DNA of 34,789 nucleotides, taken from NCBI GenBank assembly GCA_014360055.1, contig JACIYH010000021.1:1-34789 (forward strand), in the 5' to 3' direction. The stretch is from Bacillota bacterium. Lineage in GTDB: Bacteria; Bacillota; Sulfobacillia; JACIYH01. The stretch's first letter is position 1; each line of letters begins with the position of its first letter. Below are positions 15,966-23,967 of this stretch, in pieces. The notes below the pieces were generated by a model. The model searched no databases. It worked only from the letters and a program-made list of their open reading frames with translations, and was not told where the DNA came from. A program made the translations under genes and the position numbers.

Positions 15966-17300
15966 GTGGATTTTCCGGGAGAGCAAGTGCACCGAGAGGC
16001 AAAGGAACTACTCATTTCGCTTCTGCAGATCGACACCAGCAACCCGCCCGGCCAGGAAATCCGGGCCGCCCGTTTCCTGGAGGACGTGCTGAAGCGGGAG
16101 AACATCCCGTGCCAGGTCTTCGAACCCGCCCCGGGGAGGGGCAGCATCGTGGCTCGCTGGCCCGGTGACGGCAAGGAGAAGCCGCTCCTGCTCATGGGGC
16201 ACCTGGACGTGGTCCCCGCCCGCGCCGAGGACTGGCAGCATCCACCCTTCGGGGGCACGGTAGCCGACGGTGCCATCTGGGGGCGGGGCTCCCTGGACTG
16301 CAAGGACATGGTGGCGGGTTGGGCCACCATCCTCATCTGGATGAAGCGGCTGGGCGTCAAGACGCGGCGGGACGTCATCCTGGCCGCCACCGCCGACGAA
16401 GAGGCCGGGGGCACCCACGGCATGGCCTGGTTGGCGCGGGAACATCCCGAACTGGTGCAGGCCGAGGCTGCCCTCAATGAGGGCGGCGGTGCCTCCTTCT
16501 CCCTCGGCCAGACCCCGGTGTTCACCTGCCAGACGGCGGAAAAGGGCGTATGCTGGCTTCGCCTGACGGCGCGCGGGCAGGCCGGCCACGGCTCCGTCCC
16601 CCTGGCGGACAATGCGGTGGTGAAGCTGGCCCGGGCCATATCCAGGCTGGGCAGCACGGAGCTCCCCCTGCACCTCACCCCGGTGGTGGAGGCCATGCTG
16701 GACAGCTTCGTTGAAGCGGGCGGGCCCCTCCTGGGCGAGGCCATCAAACAGGTCATGGCACAGGGTGGCCGGCGGGAAGACCTCGAGCGGCTGCTGCCCC
16801 CGGAAAAGGCGGCGAGCCTGGCCGCCACCCTGCGCAACACGGTGAGCCCCACCGTGCTGGCCGCCGGGAGCAAGACCAACGTCATCCCCGCCCTGGCCAC
16901 TGCCGAGGTGGACGGGCGCATGCTGCCTGGCTTTACCCCCGAGACTTTCCTGGAAGAGGTGCGGGCGAGCCTGGGGGAGGACGGTCGCGAGGTAACCCTG
17001 GAGGTGCTTCTGAGCGACCGGCCCAGCGAGTCACCTTATCCCACCCCCCTGGTGGAGTGCCTGCGCACGGCCCTCGGTCGGCACCAACCCGGCAGCGTCC
17101 TGGCTCCCTTCATGTCCACGGGCATGACCGACGGCCGCTTCCTGCGGCGGCTGGGCGTACCCGTGTACGGGTTCTGGCCCTATCTCCCCCACGTCCCCAT
17201 CCACCTGGCCCATGGTACCGACGAACGTGTACCGGAGGACAGCTTCCGCTTCGCCCTGGAGGTCATGTGGGACGCCATCACAGATTTCTGTGCGGCCTGA
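15966..17300 (+). CDS. M20-family metallopeptidase/amidohydrolase
   Basis: This 444-residue protein has the two-zinc M20 pattern: His in LLLMGHLDVVPA, bridging Asp in GRGSLDCKDMVAG, catalytic Glu pair in ATADEEAGG, and the last His in IHLAHGTDERVP. The lid domain starts around GVCWLRLTARGQAGHGSVP. The sequence is nearer to the Cps1/PM20D1 and ArgE/DapE-like branch than to YgeY, so the substrate could be an N-acyl amino acid or dipeptide. The start is a GTG with AAGGGG upstream; the earlier ORF start is a shadow of phoU. It is divergent from the pst operon and followed by a hairpin, so probably monocistronic. Confidence 0.85.
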   Translation: MDFPGEQVHREAKELLISLLQIDTSNPPGQEIRAARFLEDVLKRENIPCQVFEPAPGRGSIVARWPGDGKEKPLLLMGHLDVVPARAEDWQHPPFGGTVADGAIWGRGSLDCKDMVAGWATILIWMKRLGVKTRRDVILAATADEEAGGTHGMAWLAREHPELVQAEAALNEGGGASFSLGQTPVFTCQTAEKGVCWLRLTARGQAGHGSVPLADNAVVKLARAISRLGSTELPLHLTPVVEAMLDSFVEAGGPLLGEAIKQVMAQGGRREDLERLLPPEKAASLAATLRNTVSPTVLAAGSKTNVIPALATAEVDGRMLPGFTPETFLEEVRASLGEDGREVTLEVLLSDRPSESPYPTPLVECLRTALGRHQPGSVLAPFMSTGMTDGRFLRRLGVPVYGFWPYLPHVPIHLAHGTDERVPEDSFRFALEVMWDAITDFCAA

Positions 17301-17370
17301 CCCACGCCCAGGCGGGCGGCGCCAAGCGCGGACGAGTGCGAGGTCGAGCGCGGGCGAACGAAGGGGCTTA

Positions 17371-17397
17371 AGCCGGGGAAACCCCGCTTCCCCGGCT
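17371..17397 (+). terminator. Hairpin downstream of the M20 gene
   Basis: AGCCGGGGAA and TTCCCCGGCT form a perfect 10-bp stem around a 7-base loop, about 70 bp after the M20 stop. There is no U-tract, so termination strength is uncertain, but the place between two + strand genes fits a terminator. Confidence 0.45.
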
Positions 17398-17427
17398 GCA
17401 CTCCGCATAGACAGCCGGGCGTCCCCC

Positions 17428-17457
17428 GTGAAAACCTCCGGCACCCCCACGTATAAT
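17428..17457 (+). promoter_or_regulatory. Predicted promoter of the glycosyltransferase gene
   Basis: A perfect TATAAT (17452-17457) lies 18 bp after GTGAAA (four of six matches to TTGACA) and about 28 bp before the GTG start. It is the best sigma-A-like promoter seen in the window. Confidence 0.6.
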
Positions 17458-17485
17458 CGCAGGGGAGCAACTGGAGGGGGTCCAC

Positions 17486-18724
17486 GTGGAGGCGCCAGAG
17501 TACATATTGAGCGCGGTGCAGTGGCTGTGCCTGCTCGCGCTCTTCTATTACTACCTGCTCGCCTGCCTGGGCATGACCCGTCCGTCCTGCCCGCCGATGG
17601 CCCGCCCCAGCACCCGCTTCGCCCTGCTCATCCCCGCGCACAACGAGGAAACCGTGCTCCCCTTTCTCCTGGACAGCATTGCCGCCCAGGATTACCCGCG
17701 CCACCTGGTTGAAGTGTACGTGGTGGCAGACAACTGCACGGACGGCACCCCCCGGGTGGCGGCCCGGGCGGGAGCCACCGTCCTGGAGCGTATCAGTTCG
17801 CTGCGCGGCAAAGGCTACGCCCTGCAGTTCGGCCTGCGCGAGATCCTGAACCGGTCGCGCTGCGATGCCGTATGCATCCTCGACGCGGACAACCTCCTCG
17901 ATCCCGCCTTCCTCAGCCGCCTGAACGCCCGCCTGGTGGCGGGCGCGCTGGTGGTGCAGGGGCGGGTGGAAACCAAGAACCCGCTCGACTCCTGGGTCAG
18001 CACCTCATACGCCATCAACTTCTGGTTGTCCAACCGCCTGTGGCAGCTGGGTCGTGCCCGTGTGGGGCTATCGGGCTTCCTCTGCGGCACGGGCATGTGT
18101 TTCCGCAGGGAGGTGCTGGCCAGCACGGGGTGGCCGGCCACCTCCCTCACGGAAGACCTGGAGTACACGGTGGTCCTGATCTCCCGGGGTATCAAGGTGA
18201 CCTGGGCGCACGAGGCGGTGGTCTTCGACGAGAAACCCACGAGCCTGGCGCCGTCGTGCCGCCAGAGGTTACGCTGGCTTCAGGGCAAGTGGCAGGTCTT
18301 CTTCACCTACGCCCCCCGCCTGCTGTGGGAAGCCGTGACCGTGCGCAGCTGGACGCGGGTGGATGCCCTTCTCTGCCTTCTACAGCCGGCCCTGCTTATG
18401 GCGGGGCCGGTGTGCGCCCTGGCAGCGGCCACCCACCCCCGCCCGCCCGTCACGGTGGCAGCCGCCCGCGAGCAGAATCCCCTGCTCATCGCGCTCGCCG
18501 TGCTGCCCTACCTGCTCCCGGTGTTAGCCATGTACCTCGAAAACGCCCCCGCGAAAGCCTACCTCTACCTGCCTGCCTACGCCCTCTTCTCCCTGACCTG
18601 GATACCCATCGCCGTTGCCGGCCTGCTCACCTTCTGGCGGCGGCAGTGGTACCGCACCCCCCACACCCGGGCCATCAGCCTGGAGCAGCGCGCCCACCTT
18701 TATTCCCTCCGCCACACCGGCTGA
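17486..18724 (+). CDS. Membrane-bound family 2 glycosyltransferase
   Basis: This 412-residue protein has an N-terminal membrane segment (LCLLALFYYYLLACLGM), then a GT-A domain: FALLIPAHNEETVLPFLLDS, the DxD-type motif in ILDADNLLD, the acceptor-side GLSGFLCGTGMCFRREVL with TEDLEY, and the processive-type QRLRWLQGKW. Three or four hydrophobic segments follow at the C-terminus. This layout fits polysaccharide or glycolipid synthases that use an NDP-sugar at the cytoplasmic face. The GTG start has GGAGGGGG upstream. It ends 5 bp from the convergent nucleoside-permease gene. No partner genes indicate the polymer made. Confidence 0.85.
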   Translation: MEAPEYILSAVQWLCLLALFYYYLLACLGMTRPSCPPMARPSTRFALLIPAHNEETVLPFLLDSIAAQDYPRHLVEVYVVADNCTDGTPRVAARAGATVLERISSLRGKGYALQFGLREILNRSRCDAVCILDADNLLDPAFLSRLNARLVAGALVVQGRVETKNPLDSWVSTSYAINFWLSNRLWQLGRARVGLSGFLCGTGMCFRREVLASTGWPATSLTEDLEYTVVLISRGIKVTWAHEAVVFDEKPTSLAPSCRQRLRWLQGKWQVFFTYAPRLLWEAVTVRSWTRVDALLCLLQPALLMAGPVCALAAATHPRPPVTVAAAREQNPLLIALAVLPYLLPVLAMYLENAPAKAYLYLPAYALFSLTWIPIAVAGLLTFWRRQWYRTPHTRAISLEQRAHLYSLRHTG

Positions 18725-18729
18725 GCGCG

Positions 18730-19656
18730 CTAGTGCCCTTCGCGGTCGTAGGCCAGCCCCAGCGCTCCCGGCGCTCCCAGCCTCCGCCCGCCCCGCGTGC
18801 TGACCAGGAGCACCAGGATGGTGAAGATGTAGGGGAGCATGCTCAGGAAAAACGAGGGGACCACGGTGCCCACCGCCTGGATGCGCAGACCGAGGGCATC
18901 CACGCCCCCGAACAGGTACGACCCCGCCAGTGCCACCAGGGGGTTCCACCCCGCGAAGATCACCAGGGCCACGGCGATCCAGCCCCGGCCCGCGGTCATG
19001 TTTTCCAGCCAGGTAGGAGCATAGGCCAGGGAAAGATACGCCCCTCCCGCCCCCGCCAGGACGCCGCCCGCCACCGTGTAAATGTAGCGGGTCCACCCCA
19101 CGTTGATCCCCATGGCATCGGCGGCGGCAGGGTTCTCGCCCACCGCCCGCATGTGCAGACCGGGCCTGGTACGGTAAAGGAAGAACCACAGGGCGGGAAC
19201 GAGCAGGTAACTGATGTAAACCAGGTAGTCGTGCCCGAACACCACCGGCCCCAGGAAGGGGATGTCAGCGAGCACGGGGACCTCCACCGTCCGGAAGGTG
19301 GACGGTGCGGGAACGCCGATCACGGGTTTCCCCAGGTAGCCGCTCAGCCCGGTGCCGAACAGGGTCAGGGCCAGGCCGCTCACCACCTGATTGGCGCGCA
19401 GGCCCACGCAAAGGGCGGCGTGGATGAGGGCCATCAACCCTCCCGCCACCAGCGCGCCCAGCAGCCCCAGCCAGGGACTGCCCGTACGCACCGTCACCAG
19501 GAACCCGGAGACCGCCCCCACCAGCATCATGCCCTCCACGCCCAGGTTGAGCACACCCGCCCGCTCGGCCAGGATTTCCCCCAGGGCGGCAAAAAGGATG
19601 GGAGTCCCCGCCGTAACAGCCGCCTGGCAGATGGAAACCGCCAGTACCCAGTCCAT
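18730..19656 (-). CDS. BMP-type nucleoside ABC transporter permease (NupQ-like)
   Basis: This 308-residue membrane protein of the BPD_transp_2 type has TPILFAALGEILAERAGVLNLGVEGMM at the start of its transmembrane core, the mark of the NupQ/YufQ branch, and VGENPAAADAMGINV, the usual cytoplasmic loop. About eight or nine transmembrane helices are visible. With NupP it forms the channel of an importer for purine or pyrimidine nucleosides, or related bases. It is the last gene of the transporter set, and its start directly abuts the nupP-like stop. Confidence 0.87.
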   Translation of the reverse strand: MDWVLAVSICQAAVTAGTPILFAALGEILAERAGVLNLGVEGMMLVGAVSGFLVTVRTGSPWLGLLGALVAGGLMALIHAALCVGLRANQVVSGLALTLFGTGLSGYLGKPVIGVPAPSTFRTVEVPVLADIPFLGPVVFGHDYLVYISYLLVPALWFFLYRTRPGLHMRAVGENPAAADAMGINVGWTRYIYTVAGGVLAGAGGAYLSLAYAPTWLENMTAGRGWIAVALVIFAGWNPLVALAGSYLFGGVDALGLRIQAVGTVVPSFFLSMLPYIFTILVLLVSTRGGRRLGAPGALGLAYDREGH

Positions 19657-20829
19657 CTAGTTCCCCCCGAAATCTCCGGCCCGGCCGTTCCGGGCCGGCG
19701 CGACCGCATCACCGGCCCCGGGCGCCGACCCGCTCCCCGCGGCCCCAGCCGCCCGGCGCTCCGGTGCCACCTCACCCGGCACCACCAGCCGGATGCGGTA
19801 CCGGGTGAGGAATTCCCCTCCCAGCACGAAGAACAGAATGGCCCCCTGCAGCATGTACGCAACGGCGGCCGGGATACCGGCCAGTTGCACGGCATAGCCG
19901 CCCACCAGCAGACCTCCGAACAGCACGGCCACCACCAGGATGGCCCAGGGATTGAGGCGGGACAGCCAGGCCACGATGATGGCCGAGTAACCGTATCCGG
20001 GACTAATCTGGTGTTGCAGGCGGTGGACGACGCCCGACACCTCGCAGGCACCCGCCAGCCCGGCCAGGGCCCCGCTCAGGAGCATGACTAGCAGGATGTT
20101 GCGCTCCACGTTCATGCCCGCGTAGCGGGCCGCCCGCGGGCTCTCACCTATCACCCTCACCTCGTACCCCCAACGCGTGCGCCACAGCAACACGCTGAGC
20201 ACGGCAGCCGCCACTATTGCCATCACGAGACCCACGTGCACGCGTGTACCCGGGAAGGTGGGAAGCCAGGCCGTGCGGGGGAAGGGCGGGCTGAGCGGGA
20301 AGTTGAGCCCGGCCGGGTCTCGCCAGGGACCGTGCACCAGGTAGCTCACCCACAGGATGGCGACGTAATTGAGCATGAGGGTGGTGATGACCTCGTTGGC
20401 CTTGAGGTAGGCCCGGGGCAGGGCGGGCAGGAGCGCCCAGAGACCACCGAACAACATACCCGCCGCCAGCATGGCCGGGAGCAGGAGGTATGCGGGCCAC
20501 TCCGGGAAGGACAGGCAGACCCAGGTGGCGGCAAAGGCCCCCATGTACAACTGCCCCTCGGCACCGATGTTCCAGAGCAGCATGCGGAAGGCCACCCCTA
20601 CCCCCAACCCGCACAGCATGAGGGGGATGGCCTTCACGAAGGTCTCCGTGGTGCCGTAACGGGATCCGAATGCCCCCCGCAGCATCATGCCGTACACTTC
20701 CGCCGGGTTGCTTCCCGTGAGAGCCAGGAAGAGGGCCCCCGCCAGCAACGCCAGGGCTACGGAGACGACGGGCGTGGCCCACACCAGGGCGGTGGGGACG
20801 TCCAGCCTTCTTTCCAGGCGCAGCCTCAT
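19657..20829 (-). CDS. BMP-type nucleoside ABC transporter permease (NupP-like)
   Basis: The protein is a BPD_transp_2 permease of the NupP/YufP branch: KAIPLMLCGLGVGVAFRMLLWNIGAEGQ in the first half, LKANEVITTLMLNYVAILWV in the middle and the loop VIGESPRAARYAGMNVERN. Membrane helices end near FFVLGGEFLTRYRI. A C-terminal tail of about 45 residues (Ala/Gly/Pro-rich) is extra and looks disordered. The ATG overlaps the stop of the ATPase gene by 4 bp (ATGA), so subunits are made in coupled fashion. Confidence 0.87.
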   Translation of the reverse strand: MRLRLERRLDVPTALVWATPVVSVALALLAGALFLALTGSNPAEVYGMMLRGAFGSRYGTTETFVKAIPLMLCGLGVGVAFRMLLWNIGAEGQLYMGAFAATWVCLSFPEWPAYLLLPAMLAAGMLFGGLWALLPALPRAYLKANEVITTLMLNYVAILWVSYLVHGPWRDPAGLNFPLSPPFPRTAWLPTFPGTRVHVGLVMAIVAAAVLSVLLWRTRWGYEVRVIGESPRAARYAGMNVERNILLVMLLSGALAGLAGACEVSGVVHRLQHQISPGYGYSAIIVAWLSRLNPWAILVVAVLFGGLLVGGYAVQLAGIPAAVAYMLQGAILFFVLGGEFLTRYRIRLVVPGEVAPERRAAGAAGSGSAPGAGDAVAPARNGRAGDFGGN

Positions 20830-22376
20830 GCCTGCCCACCCCCGCCGGCGTCCTTGGGCAGCTCAATGCCCGCCATCATCAGCCCTATCTCTTCCCGGCT
20901 CGCCTGCGCGGCGGGCATTTCCCCCACTATGCGCCCCTCGTACAGGACCACAACGCGGTCGGAAAGGGCCAGGATTTCGTCCAGGTCCTCGGAGATGAGC
21001 AGGATGGCCGCTCCCTCATCCCGCTGTTCGAGGAGGAGGCGGTGGACGCCGGCCGTGGCTCCCACGTCCAGCCCGCGGGTCGGGTGCACCGCCACCATCA
21101 CCCGGGGCCGCGCGGAGATCTCCCGGGCCAGGAGCAGGCGTTGCAGGTTGCCTCCCGAGAGCTTGCGCACGGGCGCATCCAGCCCGGGCACCTTGACCGC
21201 AAACTCCTCCACCAGCACGCGGGTTCTCCGCCTGATTTCCCCCCGGCGCAGGAAGGGACCCCGCGACACGGGGGGGTGCCGGTAACACTTGAGGATGGCG
21301 TTGTCACACACCGTGAGGGTGGGGACCAGACCGGTACCCAGCCGGTCCTCAGGAACCAGGCTGAGACCGCACGCGATGAGGCGCGCCGGGTGACAGCCGG
21401 TGACCTCCGTGTCCCCCACCCTGATACTTCCCCTCAGGGTCGGACGGAGTCCGCTGATCACCTCGGCCAGTTCCCGCTGGCCGTTCCCCGACACTCCCGC
21501 CACACCCACGATTTCACCCGCATGCACCCGGAGGGAGAGGCCCCGCAGGGCCAGAAAGCCCCGGTCGCCCATGGCTTCCACCCCCTCCAGGCAAAGCAGC
21601 ACCTCCTGCCCCGCCTGCCGGGTACGCTGGTAAGAGACGGACACCTCCCGCCCCACCATGAGTCGTGCCAGTTCCCGCGCCGAGGTGGCAGCCTTCTCCA
21701 GGGTGGCCACGTTGCGGCCCGCCCGCAACACGGTGATGCGGTCCGCCACCTCCATTACTTCCTGCAACTTGTGGCTGATGAAAACCACGGCGCGCCCGGC
21801 AGCGGCCATCTGGCGCAGCACCGTGAAGAGATCCCGCGCCTCCTGGGGTGTGAGCACGGCGGTGGGCTCGTCCATGATCAGCACCCGCGCCCCGCGGTAG
21901 AGCATCTTGAGGATTTCCACCCGCTGCTGCTCCCCCACGGAAAGCTGCCAGATCTGGGCGCGGGGGTCGACCTTGAGGCCGTGCCGGTCGCCCAGCCGCG
22001 CCACTTCTTGTTCCACTGCAGCCAGATGGAGGGCGAAGCGGGGGCGGTCCAGGCCCAGGGTGACGTTCTCGGCCACCGTGAAGGGCTCCACCAGGCGGAA
22101 GTGCTGGTGCACCATACCGATCCCGGCCCGGATGGCATCACGCGGGGAGCGGAACACCACGGGCCTGCCCTCAACCAGGATCTCGCCCCCATCGGGCCGG
22201 TAGAGCCCCGAAAGGATGCTCATCAGGGTGGTTTTACCCGCCCCGTTTTCCCCCAGGAGGGCGTGCACCTCCCCCGCTCGCACCGACAGGCTGACCCTGT
22301 CGTTGGCCAGCACCCCGGGAAAACGCTTGCTGATCCCCCGCATCTCGACCAGGATGTCCCCGGCCAAGCGGTTCAC
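20826..22376 (-). CDS. BMP-type nucleoside ABC transporter ATPase, two domains (NupO-like)
   Basis: This 516-residue protein has two fused nucleotide-binding domains, as in NupO/RbsA. Domain 1 has Walker A GENGAGKTT, Q-loop GMVHQHFRLVEPFT, signature QLSVGEQQRVEI and Walker B VLIMDEPT. Domain 2 has the weak Walker A of this family (GVSGNGQRELAEV), signature KLSGGNLQRLLLAREI, and a Walker B that reads MVAVHPTRGLDVG, where the acidic residues are replaced, as is usual in this branch. The GTG start has a weak ribosome site. It follows the binding-protein gene after a strong hairpin. Confidence 0.88.
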   Translation of the reverse strand: MNRLAGDILVEMRGISKRFPGVLANDRVSLSVRAGEVHALLGENGAGKTTLMSILSGLYRPDGGEILVEGRPVVFRSPRDAIRAGIGMVHQHFRLVEPFTVAENVTLGLDRPRFALHLAAVEQEVARLGDRHGLKVDPRAQIWQLSVGEQQRVEILKMLYRGARVLIMDEPTAVLTPQEARDLFTVLRQMAAAGRAVVFISHKLQEVMEVADRITVLRAGRNVATLEKAATSARELARLMVGREVSVSYQRTRQAGQEVLLCLEGVEAMGDRGFLALRGLSLRVHAGEIVGVAGVSGNGQRELAEVISGLRPTLRGSIRVGDTEVTGCHPARLIACGLSLVPEDRLGTGLVPTLTVCDNAILKCYRHPPVSRGPFLRRGEIRRRTRVLVEEFAVKVPGLDAPVRKLSGGNLQRLLLAREISARPRVMVAVHPTRGLDVGATAGVHRLLLEQRDEGAAILLISEDLDEILALSDRVVVLYEGRIVGEMPAAQASREEIGLMMAGIELPKDAGGGGQA

Positions 22377-22457
22377 CCCCGCCCACTCACTTCAAGGATC
22401 CGACCGTTGCCAGCCTGCGCAGCCGGGCTGAAATACACCCCGCCCCCTGGCACTCAG

Positions 22458-22495
22458 GGGGTGGCCGCGGCGCCCGGAAGCGCCGGGGCCACCCC
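22458..22495 (-). terminator. Intercistronic hairpin between binding-protein and ATPase genes
   Basis: On the minus strand GGGGTGGCC pairs with GGCCACCCC around an inner GGCGC/GCGCC stem. It lies 10 bp after the binding-protein stop and has no U-tract. In ABC operons such structures often stabilise the upstream mRNA or partly end transcription, giving excess binding protein. Confidence 0.55.
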
Positions 22496-22504
22496 TTTCA
22501 GCCG

Positions 22505-23620
22505 TCACTTGATGGTACCTTCCACTCCCTCGACGAACCAGTCAAAGCTGAGCATTTCCTGGTCTGTCATCTTCTGCCCCTCGGCCACACGGACCTTGCC
22601 GGACTGGTCCTTGATGGGGCCCCAGAAGACGTCCCACTTACCGGAGATGATTTCCTGCTTCTTGTCCTCCACCAGTTTCTTCACGTCGTCCGGGACCATG
22701 GGGCCGAAGGGGGCCAGGTCCACGATGCCGTCGGCCATCCCGCCCCAGTACGCCTCGGGCTTCCAGGTCCCGTCCATGACGGCTTTGACCACCCGCACAT
22801 AGTACGGACCCCAGTTCCACACCGGGGCGGTGAGGTGTGCCTTGGGAGCGAAGGAAGACATGTCGGAGTTGTAGCCCACCCCGTACTTGCCCGCCTCCTG
22901 GGCGGCCTGCTGCGGCCCCGGGGTATCCTGGTGCTGGGCGATGACGTCGCACCCCACCGCCAGCAGGCTCTTGGCCGCTTCCTTCTCCTTGGCCGGATCG
23001 TACCAGGTGTTGGTCCACACCACCTTGACCGTGGCCTTGGGGTTCACCGAGCGCACCCCCAGGGTGAAGGCGTTGATGCCGCGTACCACCTCGGGGATGG
23101 AGAAGGCGGCCACGTAGCCGATCTTGTTGCTCTTGGTCATCTTGCCGGCCACGATCCCGCTCAGGTAGCGGGGCTGATACATGCGGCCGAAGTAGTTACC
23201 CATGTTCTTGTCCATCTTGTACCCCGAGCAGTGCATGAACACCCGATCGGGGTACTCTTTGGCCACGTTGAGGGTGCCGTCCATGAACCCGAAGCTGGTG
23301 GTGAACACCACCTTGCAGTTGCTCTGCTCCACCAGGCGCCTGATCTCCCGCTCGCAGTCGGCCCCCTCGGGAACGGATTCGACGAAGTAGGTCTTCACGC
23401 CGGGCACGTTCTTCTCCAGGTACTGGCGGCCCTGGTCGTGGGCCCAGGTCCAGCCCGCGTCACCCACCGGGCCCACGTAGATGAACCCCACGTTGAACTC
23501 CTTGGGTTCCTCCGCCGGCTTGGCCGGCTCCGCAGGCTTTTGGGCGGGCTTTGTGCACGCACCGACCAAAGCCATGCACAGAAGCAGGACCAGCGCGGCG
23601 ACGAGTATCTTCCGCTGCAT
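22505..23620 (-). CDS. BMP-family substrate-binding lipoprotein
   Basis: This 371-residue protein has a lipoprotein signal (ILVAALVLLLCMALVGACTK, lipobox Cys at residue 22) and a Pro/Ala/Lys/Glu linker. The BMP (PnrA/Med-like) fold follows: FNVGFIYVGPVGDAGWTWAHD, CKVVFTTSFGFMDGT and IGYVAAFSIPEVVRGINAF. Family members bind purine nucleosides or, in some branches, free bases and related heterocycles. The WT.AHDQGR and FGFMD loops suit such a ligand, but specificity cannot be read from sequence. It lies 33 bp after a MoaD-like gene and so probably belongs to the same transcript as the AOR genes. Confidence 0.88.
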   Translation of the reverse strand: MQRKILVAALVLLLCMALVGACTKPAQKPAEPAKPAEEPKEFNVGFIYVGPVGDAGWTWAHDQGRQYLEKNVPGVKTYFVESVPEGADCEREIRRLVEQSNCKVVFTTSFGFMDGTLNVAKEYPDRVFMHCSGYKMDKNMGNYFGRMYQPRYLSGIVAGKMTKSNKIGYVAAFSIPEVVRGINAFTLGVRSVNPKATVKVVWTNTWYDPAKEKEAAKSLLAVGCDVIAQHQDTPGPQQAAQEAGKYGVGYNSDMSSFAPKAHLTAPVWNWGPYYVRVVKAVMDGTWKPEAYWGGMADGIVDLAPFGPMVPDDVKKLVEDKKQEIISGKWDVFWGPIKDQSGKVRVAEGQKMTDQEMLSFDWFVEGVEGTIK

Positions 23621-23653
23621 CTACCTTCCTCCCCTCTCCAAAAGTTAAGGATC

Positions 23654-23962
23654 TCACCGGGACACGCGGCCACCCGTCCGACGCGTCGCCCACCCCCTCC
23701 CCTTTGCGCCAGATCCTCCCGCCACCACCGGAACAACGGCCACCTCCACCCCATCTTCCAGCCTCAATTGGGCCGGAAAAGTGTGCAGAACCCTGTCCCC
23801 CACGATCAGCCGGAGGTTGCGCCGCGCCTCCAGGTCCACGCCGAAGCGGGACCTGACGGCGGCCAGGAGATCCCCCAGGGTATCTGCCGGGATCTCCAGT
23901 TCCACCAGCGGCCCTCCCAGCAGGTCGGCGTAATACCCGTAGTTGCGCAGCCTCACCCGCAC
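23654..23962 (-). CDS. MoaD/ThiS-like ubiquitin-fold protein with C-terminal tail
   Basis: This 102-residue beta-grasp protein has the MoaD pattern MRVRLRNYGYYADLLG, ADTLGDLLAAVRSRFG and LEDGVEVAVVPVVAGG. In MoaD the C-terminal Gly-Gly is adenylated and thiocarboxylated to supply sulfur for the pterin dithiolene of W/Mo cofactors. Here the GG is followed by 19 basic residues (SGAKGRGWATRRTGGRVSR), so it would need trimming to work as a sulfur carrier, or it has another role. It starts 5 bp after the AOR1 stop; such proteins are common neighbours of AOR genes. Confidence 0.78.
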   Translation of the reverse strand: MRVRLRNYGYYADLLGGPLVELEIPADTLGDLLAAVRSRFGVDLEARRNLRLIVGDRVLHTFPAQLRLEDGVEVAVVPVVAGGSGAKGRGWATRRTGGRVSR

Positions 23963-23967
23963 TACCC

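Noticed and set aside
17301-17485. Small gene after the M20 peptidase
   Set aside because: Only a hairpin and a promoter are supported; the ORF reading through is antisense or non-coding.
17872-20091. 739-residue + strand ORF
   Set aside because: Its composition (Pro/His/Arg/Gln) is not protein-like, and it crosses the glycosyltransferase in another frame and the permease genes in antisense.
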